From positions 1 through 58,370 of the forward strand of contig CANQLW010000004.1 of the NCBI GenBank assembly GCA_947624805.1: a stretch of 58,370 bases of DNA, read 5' to 3'. Below are positions 43,560 through 52,230 of this stretch, one piece after another. This stretch comes from an uncultured Clostridia bacterium (GTDB taxonomy: Bacteria > Bacillota > Clostridia > Christensenellales > Borkfalkiaceae). Position 1 is the first letter of the stretch. Each line of letters begins with the position of its first letter. The notes below the pieces were generated by a model. That model was given only the letters and a program-made list of their open reading frames with translations. It had not been told where the DNA came from and made no database searches. Position numbers and translations under genes: made by a program.

Positions 43560-43997
43560 ATGAAAAAGGTGACGCTATACACGGACGGCGCGTGCTCGGG
43601 GAATCCCGGGGCGGGCGGATGGGGGGCGGTGCTGCTCTACGGCGGGCACTCGGTCGAGCTCTCGGGCGGAGAACGGGAGACGACCAATAACCGCATGGAA
43701 CTCACCGCCGTCATCGAGGGGCTGAAAAGGCTCAAATACCCCTGTGAAGTCGACGTCTACTCGGATTCCGCATATACCGTCAACGCATTCTTGCAGGGCT
43801 GGTTGTATGCATGGGAGATGAGCGGATGGAGGAAGGCAGACGGGAAACCTGTCTCCAACGACGACCTCTGGAAGGAGCTCCTCGCTCTGACCCGTATCCA
43901 CACCGTGCATTTTTTCAAGGTCAAGGGCCACGCGGATAACGAGCTCAACAACCGCTGCGACGCGCTTGCCCGCAAAGCGATCTCGTCCCTTTCCTGA
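43560..43997 (+). CDS. rnhA: Ribonuclease HI
   Basis: 145 residues. Active-site carboxylates in LYTDGACSGNPG, NRMEL, YSDSAYTV and CDALARKA, with the handle region GWLYAWEMSGWRKADGKPV and His in VKGHADNE. Removes RNA from RNA-DNA hybrids. No SD lies before the ATG, and the -10 box ends 7 bases upstream, so the message is probably leaderless. Confidence 0.96.
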   Translation: MKKVTLYTDGACSGNPGAGGWGAVLLYGGHSVELSGGERETTNNRMELTAVIEGLKRLKYPCEVDVYSDSAYTVNAFLQGWLYAWEMSGWRKADGKPVSNDDLWKELLALTRIHTVHFFKVKGHADNELNNRCDALARKAISSLS

Positions 43998-44004
43998 TTT
44001 CTGC

Positions 44005-44033
44005 TTATAAAAGACCGTATCGGGAGATATACT
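44005..44033 (+). promoter_or_regulatory. Possible promoter of the VTT-protein gene, next to its start codon
   Basis: TTATAA (44005-44010), 17 bases, TATACT (44028-44033), then 7 bases to the GTG at 44041. The -35 box is poor. Confidence 0.45.
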
Positions 44034-44040
44034 ATTTACT

Positions 44041-45051
44041 GTGGAAGAAGAAGGAAAAACGCTCTATAGGGTCTTGCATATCATGGGAATTCTCGTCGGC
44101 GCGGCGCTGTTCGAGATTTTTCTTATCCTCTCCGTCTGCTTTTTCGGCTGGCAGCCTCCGCTTCTCTGGACGGTTCTCGTCCTTGCATCTGTTTTGAACG
44201 CCGCACTTCTGACGGTCGATATTATCTTTTACTTTCTGAACAAACAGGTCGTTTACAAAATTTGTATCATCTCATACGTTTTGCTCGATTTTCTGCTCAT
44301 CGGGCTTTTTATCCTGTTGAAGACGGGTTTTCTTGAGATTATGCGGGATGAAAAGGGATTTCAGGCCTATCTTGAACGTGCGGGCAACTGGATGACGGCG
44401 CTCTTTATCTCCCTGCAATTTTTACAGGTCGTGATCCTGCCCATTCCGAGCACCGTCACGGTCGTCGCGGGGTCGGCGCTGTTCGGGGCGTTCTATGGGA
44501 GCCTTTACAGCCTCACGGGGATCGTCATCGGCTCTCTCGTCGCCTTTCTCATCGGCAGATATGCAGGCTCGAGGGTCGTTGCGTGGATGGTCGGCAAGGA
44601 CACGCTCGACAAATGGCTGAAAAAGATCAAGGGAAAGGATAAATTATTGCTCACGGCGATGTTTCTTTTGCCCGTATTCCCTGATGATGTTCTCTGCTTT
44701 GTCGCAGGGTTTTCCTCGATGTCCGTCTGGTATTTCCTCGCCGTCATCCTGATCTCCCGTGTCTTGGCGATCTTTACGACGAGCTACTCCGTTTCCCTGA
44801 TCCCCTTCGATACATGGTGGGGGCTCCTGATCTGGGGGATCCTCATCGTGCTCGTCATCATCCTGTTTGTCTTTCTCTACCGAAAGTCGGATGCGATCCT
44901 CGGCTGGTTCGAAAAAAAGTTCCACAGAGAGACGAGAGTGGAGGGGAAGCGGGAAAAGGGCGATTTTACCGTCGAGATCGTGGACCCCGACGGTTCGATC
45001 GTGAAAAAAGGTGTCAAAAAAGGAGAAACAGAACAAGATTCGAAGAAATAA
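44041..45051 (+). CDS. TVP38/TMEM64-type (VTT domain) membrane protein
   Basis: 336 residues, about seven membrane helices. The VTT core is at about residues 130-260: ILPIPSTVTVVAGSALFGAFYGSLYS, then the two-helix segment with GRYAGSRVV and FLLPVFPDDVLCFVAGFSSM. Members of this DedA-related family are membrane-lipid or scramblase-like proteins; the substrate here is unknown. The hydrophilic C-terminus (about 55 residues) is charged. Starts at GTG 44041; the next ATG is at 44083. Confidence 0.88.
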   Translation: MEEEGKTLYRVLHIMGILVGAALFEIFLILSVCFFGWQPPLLWTVLVLASVLNAALLTVDIIFYFLNKQVVYKICIISYVLLDFLLIGLFILLKTGFLEIMRDEKGFQAYLERAGNWMTALFISLQFLQVVILPIPSTVTVVAGSALFGAFYGSLYSLTGIVIGSLVAFLIGRYAGSRVVAWMVGKDTLDKWLKKIKGKDKLLLTAMFLLPVFPDDVLCFVAGFSSMSVWYFLAVILISRVLAIFTTSYSVSLIPFDTWWGLLIWGILIVLVIILFVFLYRKSDAILGWFEKKFHRETRVEGKREKGDFTVEIVDPDGSIVKKGVKKGETEQDSKK

Positions 45052-45070
45052 AAAAATTTATGCTCTGCGC

Positions 45071-45099
45071 TTGCTTTTCGGGATAGATTTGTATATAAT
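45071..45099 (+). promoter_or_regulatory. Promoter of the decarboxylase operon
   Basis: TTGCTT (45071-45076), 17 bases, TATAAT (45094-45099), about 43 bases before the first gene. Confidence 0.65.
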
Positions 45100-45141
45100 G
45101 GTATGCGGTAGAAGTTGTATTTTCTGCATCAGAGGTTTTCA

Positions 45142-46476
45142 ATGGATAAGATCGAATTGTTGCGCAGAAGAAAGGGGGAGCTCTCCGAAGCGGGGAAGGA
45201 CATCCGCGAACGGATTGCCGCTCTCTGCGACGAAGACAGCTTTATGGAGCTGGCTGCTTTCAGTTTCTCAAAGGATTTTGACGGTGAGGATGCTTTCGGC
45301 GAGGGCGTGGTGACGGGATTTGCCACGATCGGCGAGTATCCTTTTTATATTGTCGCACAGAATTTTGCGGTGTGCCGCGGCGGGCTCTCCAAGGGGAATT
45401 GCGCAAAGATCGCAAAGACGCTGGAATCCGCCGAAAAGAATTGCACGCCCGTCATCTATCTGCTCCATTCACAGGGCGTCCGCGTGGGCGAGGGGGTCGA
45501 TGTGCTCGAGGGTATCTCAGACCTTCTCTTAAAAGCGACCCGCCTGAAGGGCTCCGTCCTGCAATTTGCGGTCGTGACGGGTGAAGTTTACGGTTCCTCC
45601 GCCGCCCTTGCATCTCTCTGCGACTGCGTGATCTTCACGGAAAAGAGCGCTCTGTCGCTCGGCTCTCCGCTCGTTCTCTCCGCCAAGGCGGGAAAGAATC
45701 TGAAAGCGGAGGAAGTGGGGGGGTACGACGCCCTCTGCAATGCCCTGCTCCCCGCAATCCGCGTGGAGGATATGAAGGAGGCAAAGGCTGCGATCCTGCA
45801 GATCTCAGAGCTTGTCGGGCTTCAGATTGTCGCCGCCGAACTCAACGAGCCCGCGCCTGCGCTCAACCGGAGCGTGACGGCAGAGGGGATCATGGGGCTC
45901 ATCGAAGATGGGATTGAGCTCGGTGCAAACTCTTCTCCCGAGGTCAGAACCGTCCTCGGAAGGCTGGGCGGGATCGCCGTTGCGGCGGTCATCTTCGATC
46001 GCGTGACGCTCAATGCACAAAGCGTCAGGAAGATCAGAAATTTTGCGGAGTTTGCTTCGGTGTTCGGTCTGCCGTTCGTCACATTTGTGGATTGCCTCGG
46101 CGCAGAGAATACATTGGATGCAAACAACAGCTCGCTCCTTCGTGAGATCGGCGAATATCTCTCGGCGCTCGATTCCATGGAAACGGCCAAGATCGCAGTC
46201 GTCACGGGGAGTGCTGTCGGGCTCGGGTACAGCCTTTTTGCCGCCAAATCCGTTGGCTTCGATTATACCTATGCCCTTGCAGATGCTGAGATCGCTCTGT
46301 TTGAAAGCGCGGCGGGCGCCGAGATCGAGCTCGGCAGAAAGGACGCCGCAGACCGCTATGCCGCAGAAGTTGCCGATCCCATGAACGCCGCAAAGGGCGG
46401 GTATCTCGACAATATCATCGAACCGCAGTTCCTGAAACAATATCTCATCGCGTCCCTGCAGACGCTCATCCAGTGA
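45142..46476 (+). CDS. Acyl-CoA carboxyltransferase subunit (MmdA/PccB-like)
   Basis: 444 residues with the two crotonase-like halves of biotin-dependent carboxyltransferases: FAVCRGGLSKGNCAKIAKTLESA and GEVYGSSAALASLCDCVIF in the first, VTGSAVGLGYSLFAAKSVGFDY and PMNAAKGGYLDNII in the second. It is shorter and more divergent than MmdA or PccB (about 510 residues), and the usual GG-containing oxyanion loops are altered, so the acyl-CoA substrate cannot be assigned. First gene of the Na+ decarboxylase operon; SD AGAGG. Confidence 0.8.
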   Translation: MDKIELLRRRKGELSEAGKDIRERIAALCDEDSFMELAAFSFSKDFDGEDAFGEGVVTGFATIGEYPFYIVAQNFAVCRGGLSKGNCAKIAKTLESAEKNCTPVIYLLHSQGVRVGEGVDVLEGISDLLLKATRLKGSVLQFAVVTGEVYGSSAALASLCDCVIFTEKSALSLGSPLVLSAKAGKNLKAEEVGGYDALCNALLPAIRVEDMKEAKAAILQISELVGLQIVAAELNEPAPALNRSVTAEGIMGLIEDGIELGANSSPEVRTVLGRLGGIAVAAVIFDRVTLNAQSVRKIRNFAEFASVFGLPFVTFVDCLGAENTLDANNSSLLREIGEYLSALDSMETAKIAVVTGSAVGLGYSLFAAKSVGFDYTYALADAEIALFESAAGAEIELGRKDAADRYAAEVADPMNAAKGGYLDNIIEPQFLKQYLIASLQTLIQ

Positions 46477-46483
46477 GGGAAAT

Positions 46484-46810
46484 ATGTTAAATTTATTGGA
46501 CGCATGGTTCAAGATGAACGTCGGCGACGCGGCTTTCTATTCCGTGTTCGGGCTGGTCTTCGTCGTGGTCGGGATCACGGTCCTCGTGCTCATCCTGATG
46601 CTCATCGGGTTCATCATGAAGAAGGTCACGGCGAAAAAGGCAGCCAAGGAAGAGGCGGCGCTCCCGCCCACCCCGCGGATGGCGGAGACGGAGGACGAGA
46701 AGGGCATTTCTCCCGAAACCGTCGCCGCGATCACTGCCGCGCTCATGGCATTTTATGAGGAAGAAAACATCAGATGCGATTTCGTGGTGAGACGCATCAA
46801 GAGATTATAA
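46484..46810 (+). CDS. Na+-translocating decarboxylase gamma subunit (OadG-like)
   Basis: 108 residues: one N-terminal membrane helix (about residues 17-45, YSVFGLVFVVVGITVLVLIL), then a Lys/Ala/Glu/Pro linker and a hydrophilic tail. This is the OadG plan; such subunits hold the complex together on the membrane. Follows the carboxyltransferase gene by 7 bases. Confidence 0.82.
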   Translation: MLNLLDAWFKMNVGDAAFYSVFGLVFVVVGITVLVLILMLIGFIMKKVTAKKAAKEEAALPPTPRMAETEDEKGISPETVAAITAALMAFYEEENIRCDFVVRRIKRL

Positions 46811-46835
46811 ATACGGTCAAGTCAAGGAGTCAATT

Positions 46836-47189
46836 ATGCGGAATTTCATCATTACGGTCAACGGAAAACAGTATGAAGTCGGCGTCGAAGAGGTCGGCGC
46901 AAGCGCTTCGCAAAGGGCGGTGCCTCTCGCAACTTCCGCCCCTGCGGCGGCCGCGCCCGCCGCTCCCGTCAATGCAGACGGGACTAAGGTCCTGTCTCCC
47001 TTCCCCGGGCTCATCAAAAATCTTTTGATCGAGAACGGCGCTTCCGTCAAAAAGGACCAGCCGATCCTCGTCCTCGAGGCGATGAAGATGGATAACGACA
47101 TCACTGCGCCCTGCGACGGGCGGGTCACGTTCAGCGTTCAGAAGGGGGCAAACGTCGAGTCCGACGCTCTGCTCGCTGTCATCGGATAA
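46836..47189 (+). CDS. Biotin carboxyl carrier protein (biotin/lipoyl domain)
   Basis: 117 residues. C-terminal biotinyl domain with the modified lysine in VLEAMKMDN (about residue 87), after an Ala/Pro-rich swinging linker (about residues 30-50). Carries the carboxyl group between the carboxyltransferase subunits and the membrane pump. SD AAGGAG. Confidence 0.94.
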   Translation: MRNFIITVNGKQYEVGVEEVGASASQRAVPLATSAPAAAAPAAPVNADGTKVLSPFPGLIKNLLIENGASVKKDQPILVLEAMKMDNDITAPCDGRVTFSVQKGANVESDALLAVIG

Positions 47190-47201
47190 ACGGAGAGGAT
47201 C

Positions 47202-48401
47202 ATGCAGAGCAATTTACTCATAGATTTCGGGAAAATTTTCTCCGATCTGTGGAGTTCGATGGGACTTTCGCAGGGCACATGGCAAAATTATGTCATGCTC
47301 GCGATTTCCTTTGTCCTCTTCTTTTTGGCGATCGTCAAGAAATACGAGCCGATGTTGCTCCTGCCGATCGCGTTCGGGATGTTCCTCATCAATATCCCGG
47401 GGGCAGAGAAGATATTATGGGGGAGATATCCCGAGGGACTTGCCGAAGAACTGCAGACCTACGACGCGGTGGAACCTTCGAGCCGCGGTCTTCTGTGGTA
47501 TCTCTATTTCGGGGTGGATAAGGTCATCTACCCGCCGCTCATCTTTCTCGGGATCGGCGCAATGACGGATTTCGGGCCGCTTATCGCCAACCCCAAGAGT
47601 ATGCTCATCGGGGCGGGCGCTCAGCTCGGCATCTTCATTGCCCTGTTCGGAGCGATCCTGCTCGGGTTTACGGGGGCAGAGGCGGCCGCGATCGCGATCA
47701 TCGGCGGTGCAGACGGCCCCACGGCGATCTACGTCAGTAAAGTCCTCGCTGAACACCTCGTTCCGACCATTGCAATCGCGGCATACTCATATATGGCGCT
47801 CATCCCCGTCATCCAGAAACCGTTGATGCGTGCGCTTACGACCAGAAAGGAGAGGGTGATCCGTATGAAGCCTCTGCGTCAGGTCAGCAAGGTCGAGAAA
47901 GTCATGTTCCCGATCATCGTGACGCTCTTCGTCGGCATCCTGCTTCCCGATTCTCTCCCGCTTCTCGGGATGTTGATGCTCGGGAATCTCTTCAGGGAAT
48001 CGGGCGTCGTCGAGCGGCTCTCCTCACAGGCACAGAACGGGCTCATCAATACGATCACTATCTTCCTCGGGATCGCTGTCGGATGCAAGGCAAAGGGGGA
48101 GATCTTTCTCTCACTCCAGACGATCTACATCCTTCTCATCGGCGTGACGGCGTTTGTGTGCGGTACGATCGGGGGGATCCTCACGGCAAAGATCCTCTGC
48201 AAGGCGACACACGGGCAGATCAATCCTTTGATCGGCTCTGCGGGCGTCTCCGCCGTTCCGATGGCGGCGAGGATCTCGGAGGATGTCGGACGGGAGTACG
48301 ATCCGTCCAATCACCTGTTGATGCACGCCATGGGGCCCAATGTTGCGGGCGTCATCGGCTCGGCGCTTGCCGCAGGTATTTTGCTCGCGATCCCTTGGTA
48401 A
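47202..48401 (+). CDS. Na+-translocating decarboxylase beta subunit (OadB/MmdB family)
   Basis: 399 residues, about nine to eleven membrane helices. Conserved AIIGGADGPTAIYVS loop (about residues 163-178) holds the Asp that takes part in Na+ coupling, and GSAGVSAVPMAARISEDVGREYDPSNHLLMHAMGPNVAG lies near the C-terminus. It decarboxylates carboxybiotin and exports Na+. Twelve bases after the carrier-protein gene. Confidence 0.95.
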   Translation: MQSNLLIDFGKIFSDLWSSMGLSQGTWQNYVMLAISFVLFFLAIVKKYEPMLLLPIAFGMFLINIPGAEKILWGRYPEGLAEELQTYDAVEPSSRGLLWYLYFGVDKVIYPPLIFLGIGAMTDFGPLIANPKSMLIGAGAQLGIFIALFGAILLGFTGAEAAAIAIIGGADGPTAIYVSKVLAEHLVPTIAIAAYSYMALIPVIQKPLMRALTTRKERVIRMKPLRQVSKVEKVMFPIIVTLFVGILLPDSLPLLGMLMLGNLFRESGVVERLSSQAQNGLINTITIFLGIAVGCKAKGEIFLSLQTIYILLIGVTAFVCGTIGGILTAKILCKATHGQINPLIGSAGVSAVPMAARISEDVGREYDPSNHLLMHAMGPNVAGVIGSALAAGILLAIPW

Positions 48402-48434
48402 CGGGTCGATTTCTTGTCAGAATGGAGAACTGAA

Positions 48435-49871
48435 ATGTCAAAAAAAGTTATGATCATGGACACGATCCTGCGCGACGCGCACCAATCGCACGCCGCGACG
48501 AGGATGCGGACGGAACAGATGGTCCCCGTGCTCCCTCAGCTCGACGAAGTGGGGTATTATTCCCTCGAAGGCTGGGGCGGCGCGACCTTCGATACCTGCA
48601 TGAGATTCCTCAACGAGGATCCGTGGGAGCGGCTCCGTACGCTCAGAAAATATCTCAAAAAGACGCCCATCCAGATGTTGCTGCGCGGGCAGAATTTGCT
48701 CGGTTACCGCAATTACGCGGACGATCTCGTCGATAAACTCGTAGAAAAGTGCTTTGAAAACGGGATCGGCGTTATCCGCGTGTTCGATGCGCTCAACGAT
48801 CCCCGCAACATCGAAGCGTCCATGCGTGCGATCAAAAAATACGGCGGACAGCTCCATGCGGAAGACCCCGTCCGCGGGATTGCCGAGGCTGCAATCTCCT
48901 ATACGACGAGCCCCGTGCATACGCTTGAATACTTCGTCAAGCTCGCCAAGACCTATGAGGACATGGGGGCGGACAACATCTGTATCAAGGATATGGCGAA
49001 CCTGCTCCTGCCCTTCGACGCCTATAAGCTCGTCAAAGCGTTGAAGGAAGCGCTACGTCCCGAGACCAAGATCCATCTCCACACCCACAACACGACGGGC
49101 ACGGGGGATATGGTGAATCTCATGGCGATTTTAGCGGGGGTGGACATCGTCGATACAGCCCTGTCGCCGCTCGGGAATGGGACTTCTCAGCCTGCAACGG
49201 AGCCCCTCGTCGCGACGCTCAAGGGCACGGAATACGACACGGGGATCGACCTTGCGAAGCTCATCCCGATCGCCGAACACTTCAAAAAAGTAGCCGCCGA
49301 GCTCGAAAAAGAGGGCTCGCTCAATCCGAAAGTGCGGCAGGTCGATGTGAATACACTCATCTATCAGGTCCCCGGCGGAATGCTCTCCAACCTCATGAAC
49401 CAGCTCAAAAAGGCGGGGAAGGAAGATAAATTGCAGGAAGTTTTGGCGGAAGTTCCCAATGTAAGAAGGGATTGCGGCTATCCGCCTCTTGTGACGCCTT
49501 CCTCACAGATCGTCGGCACACAGGCCGTGATGAATGTCGTCACGGGTGAGCGTTATAAAATGGTCACGAAAGAGACCCGAGATCTCTTTGCGGGCAAATA
49601 CGGCCAGCTCCCGATGCCCGTCGACGAAGAGGTCGCCGAAAAGGTCCTGAAAGGGGAAAAGCGCATTACCTACCGCCCCGCAGACGACCTCGCACCCGAA
49701 TATGAAAAGATCAAGGCGGAAGTCATCCAAAAGGGGTATTACACGCAGGAGGAGGATGTTCTTTCGTATGCCTCCTTCCCCGAAGTCGCCGAAAATTTCT
49801 TCAAATGGAGAAAGGCGGCGCAGGACGGGGTGGATTCCGATCTTGCAAAGACGGGCGTCTATCCCGTATAA
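48435..49871 (+). CDS. oadA: Oxaloacetate decarboxylase alpha subunit / transcarboxylase 5S-like carboxyltransferase
   Basis: 478 residues. HMGL-type TIM barrel opening with MDTILRDAHQSHAATRM, the RGQNLLGYRNY segment, the carbamylated-lysine region CIKDMANLL and the metal motif IHLHTHNTTG; a C-terminal conserved carboxylase domain (VPGGMLSNLMNQL, VGTQAVMNV) follows. It lacks a biotinyl domain, which is supplied by the separate protein at 46836. Interconverts oxaloacetate and pyruvate. ATG at 48435 with GGAGA. Confidence 0.93.
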   Translation: MSKKVMIMDTILRDAHQSHAATRMRTEQMVPVLPQLDEVGYYSLEGWGGATFDTCMRFLNEDPWERLRTLRKYLKKTPIQMLLRGQNLLGYRNYADDLVDKLVEKCFENGIGVIRVFDALNDPRNIEASMRAIKKYGGQLHAEDPVRGIAEAAISYTTSPVHTLEYFVKLAKTYEDMGADNICIKDMANLLLPFDAYKLVKALKEALRPETKIHLHTHNTTGTGDMVNLMAILAGVDIVDTALSPLGNGTSQPATEPLVATLKGTEYDTGIDLAKLIPIAEHFKKVAAELEKEGSLNPKVRQVDVNTLIYQVPGGMLSNLMNQLKKAGKEDKLQEVLAEVPNVRRDCGYPPLVTPSSQIVGTQAVMNVVTGERYKMVTKETRDLFAGKYGQLPMPVDEEVAEKVLKGEKRITYRPADDLAPEYEKIKAEVIQKGYYTQEEDVLSYASFPEVAENFFKWRKAAQDGVDSDLAKTGVYPV

Positions 49872-49929
49872 CAGTCGAAAGAATTTGAAAAAATGGGGGC
49901 GCTCGCCCTCGTTTTTCTAAGAGGAAAGC

Positions 49930-51150
49930 ATGAAAAAGGTCGCGGTGATCGGAGGGGGCGCTTCGGGACTCATGGCGGCATACGCCGCCGCAAAGCAAGG
50001 CAACGAAGTCACTCTGTTCGAAAAAAACGAAAAGCTCGGCAAGAAGATCTACATCACGGGAAAGGGCAGATGCAATTTCACAAACGATTGCCCTCCCGAT
50101 GAATTTCTTCAGAATGTCGTCCACGGCGGTAAATTCCTGACGAGAGCCGTCTGGTCCTTCCCGCCGCAGGACATGATGGAACTTTTACGCTCCTTCGGGC
50201 TCGAGATCAAAGTCGAGAGGGGGAATCGTGCATTCCCACGCTCCGATCATGCCTCCGATGTCACAAAAACGCTTGAAATCGCCTGTAAATCGGTGGATGT
50301 CTCCATACATTTGAACGAAAAGGTTTTGAAAATCGACCGTTTGCATAGTACTGTGTCAGACATAGTAACCGAAAAAGGCGTTTATCCCTGCGATGCGGCG
50401 ATCGTCTGCACGGGGGGACTTTCCTATCCCTCCACGGGATCGACGGGGGACGGCTATGTGTTTGCAAAAGCCGCGGGGCACGAGATAATCCCCTGCACGC
50501 CCTCGCTCGTCGGGATCGCAACGCATGAGGATTGCGGAAAATTTCAGGGGATCTCTCTGAAAAATGTCGTCCTCACGGCGAAACAGGGGAGGAAGACGCT
50601 CTTCTCCGAACTCGGGGAAATGCTCTTTACCCATTACGGGATCTCGGGGCCGCTCGTTCTGTCGCTCTCGGCGCTCGTTACCCGCCTTCCGCTTCGTGAA
50701 ATCGAACTTTCCATTGATCTGAAACCTGCCCTTGACGAGAAAAAGCTCGACGCGAGGCTGATAAGGGATCTTTCGGAGCGCTCCAACGAGCAGATGAAGA
50801 ATGTCGTGCGGGGTCTTTTGCCCTCGGGATTATGCCTTGAAGTTCTTCTTCGGGCAAAGATCTCTCCCGAGAAGCGTGCGAATGCTCTCACGCGGGAGGA
50901 ACGGGCGAGACTGCTCGCCGTTTTGAAGCATTTTACTCTGACGCCTGTCTCGCTTCGCGGCTTTGAAGAGGCCGTTGTGACCTCGGGCGGCGTTTCTCTC
51001 AGGGAGATCGATCCCGCGACGATGGAGAGCAAACGTGTGGGCGGGCTGTATTTTTGCGGCGAAGTGCTCGACGCGGACGCCTTCACGGGCGGGTTCAACC
51101 TTCAGATCGCTTTCTCGACAGGTTATGCCGCGGGGAGAAGCATAAAGTAA
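49930..51150 (+). CDS. Aminoacetone oxidase-family FAD-dependent enzyme (HI0933/YhiN-like)
   Basis: 406 residues. FAD motif VAVIGGGASGLMAAYAAAK at the N-terminus, then GKGRCNFTND, and the C-terminal TSGGVSLREIDPATMESK and GEVLDADAFTGGFNLQIAFSTGYAAG, all typical of the HI0933 family. Reaction in most members is unsettled. Codons 139-147 (HSTVSDIVT) coincide with a copy of the dispersed palindrome in a less conserved loop. SD AAGAGGAAAG. Confidence 0.93.
   Translation: MKKVAVIGGGASGLMAAYAAAKQGNEVTLFEKNEKLGKKIYITGKGRCNFTNDCPPDEFLQNVVHGGKFLTRAVWSFPPQDMMELLRSFGLEIKVERGNRAFPRSDHASDVTKTLEIACKSVDVSIHLNEKVLKIDRLHSTVSDIVTEKGVYPCDAAIVCTGGLSYPSTGSTGDGYVFAKAAGHEIIPCTPSLVGIATHEDCGKFQGISLKNVVLTAKQGRKTLFSELGEMLFTHYGISGPLVLSLSALVTRLPLREIELSIDLKPALDEKKLDARLIRDLSERSNEQMKNVVRGLLPSGLCLEVLLRAKISPEKRANALTREERARLLAVLKHFTLTPVSLRGFEEAVVTSGGVSLREIDPATMESKRVGGLYFCGEVLDADAFTGGFNLQIAFSTGYAAGRSIK
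50343..50370 (+). repeat. Dispersed palindromic motif, copy E (inside the FAD enzyme gene)
   Basis: GTACTGTGTCAGACATAGTAA (50348-50368) matches copy A at 18 of 21 positions and is symmetrical over most of its length, preceded by GCATA. Read in the same frame as copy A: S-T-V-S-D-I-V. Confidence 0.65.
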
Positions 51151-51174
51151 TTTTGATAAAATCATGGCGGGAGT

Positions 51175-51203
51175 TTGACAATTCCGTCATGGATTGTTAT
51201 AAT
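51175..51203 (+). promoter_or_regulatory. Promoter of the aroH-cmk fusion gene
   Basis: TTGACA (51175-51180), 17 bases, TATAAT (51198-51203), 19 bases before the ATG, with CGGAGGG as ribosome binding site. Confidence 0.9.
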
Positions 51204-51222
51204 TTGCATAAACGGAGGGACC

Positions 51223-52230
51223 ATGATTGTAATACGCGGCGCCACGACGATCTCCGCCGATACCAAAGAGGAGATCCGCAAGGCGGTAGGTGAACTTCTC
51301 GAACAGATCGAGAACAAGAATATGCTCAAAAAGGAAGAGATCGTATCCATCGTGTTTTCGAGCACGTCGGATATCCATTCCTATTATCCCGCGAAGGCGG
51401 CACGGGAGGCGGGGTTCATGAGCTGCTCGCTCTTCTCGGCGCAGGAGCCCGACATCGAAGGGGGGCTTCCGCTCTGCATCCGCGTGATGCTCTTTGTGGA
51501 GAAAAATCTGTCGCCCGCTCATGTCTATCTCCGCGGCGCCAAGTGCCTCAGGAAGGACATCGCGGGCAAGTACAACGTCGCGATCGACGGCCCCGCGGGG
51601 AGCGGAAAATCCACGGTCGCAAAGCGGATCGCACGCGATTGTAGTATTTTGTATCTCGATACGGGGGCGATGTACCGCGCCTGTGCGCTCAAGGCGCTCG
51701 AGGCGGGCGTGGATCTCGACAATGAGGCGGCGATCGTCGATCTCATGCGCGGCGTGCGTCTCGAAGTCGTCTATGAGGACGGCGTTCAAAAGACCATGCT
51801 CGACGGGAGAGATGTCTCAGAGGTCATCCGTGAAAATGCCGTCTCGATGGCGGCGTCCTCCGTCTCCCGCCATCCGAGCGTGAGGATGCACCTCGTCGAG
51901 AAGCAGCGTGAGATCGCAGGCAGGATGAGCTGTGTCATCGACGGGCGGGATATCGGCACGTTCGTCCTTCCCGATGCCGATTTCAAATTTTATCTGACCG
52001 CATCGCCCGATGTACGCGCAAAGCGCAGATATGACGAGCTCGCAGGCAAGGGCGTGACGGTCGATTTCGGAGCGTTGAAGGCGGAGATCATCCGCCGTGA
52101 TGAGCAGGATATGAACCGTGCCTTTGCGCCGCTCAAAAAGGCAGAGGACGCGGTCCTGATCGATACCTCCGACATGACCATCGATGAAGTCGTCGCGCGG
52201 ATCGAACGTGTGATGCAGGAGAAGATATGA
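51223..52230 (+). CDS. Fusion of AroH-type chorismate mutase and cytidylate kinase
   Basis: 335 residues in two complete domains. Residues 1-115 match monofunctional AroH: VIRGATTISADTKEEI with the active-site Arg, IVFSSTSDIHSYYPAKAAR, GGLPLCIRVMLFVE with the second Arg and HVYLRGAKCLR with the Tyr. Residues 118-335 are cytidylate kinase: P-loop IDGPAGSGKSTVAKRIA, DTGAMYRACALKALE, GRDIGTFVLPDADFKFYLTA and ARRYDEL. Each domain keeps its key residues, so both activities (chorismate to prephenate; CMP phosphorylation) are plausible. plsC overlaps its end by ATGA. Confidence 0.93.
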   Translation: MIVIRGATTISADTKEEIRKAVGELLEQIENKNMLKKEEIVSIVFSSTSDIHSYYPAKAAREAGFMSCSLFSAQEPDIEGGLPLCIRVMLFVEKNLSPAHVYLRGAKCLRKDIAGKYNVAIDGPAGSGKSTVAKRIARDCSILYLDTGAMYRACALKALEAGVDLDNEAAIVDLMRGVRLEVVYEDGVQKTMLDGRDVSEVIRENAVSMAASSVSRHPSVRMHLVEKQREIAGRMSCVIDGRDIGTFVLPDADFKFYLTASPDVRAKRRYDELAGKGVTVDFGALKAEIIRRDEQDMNRAFAPLKKAEDAVLIDTSDMTIDEVVARIERVMQEKI

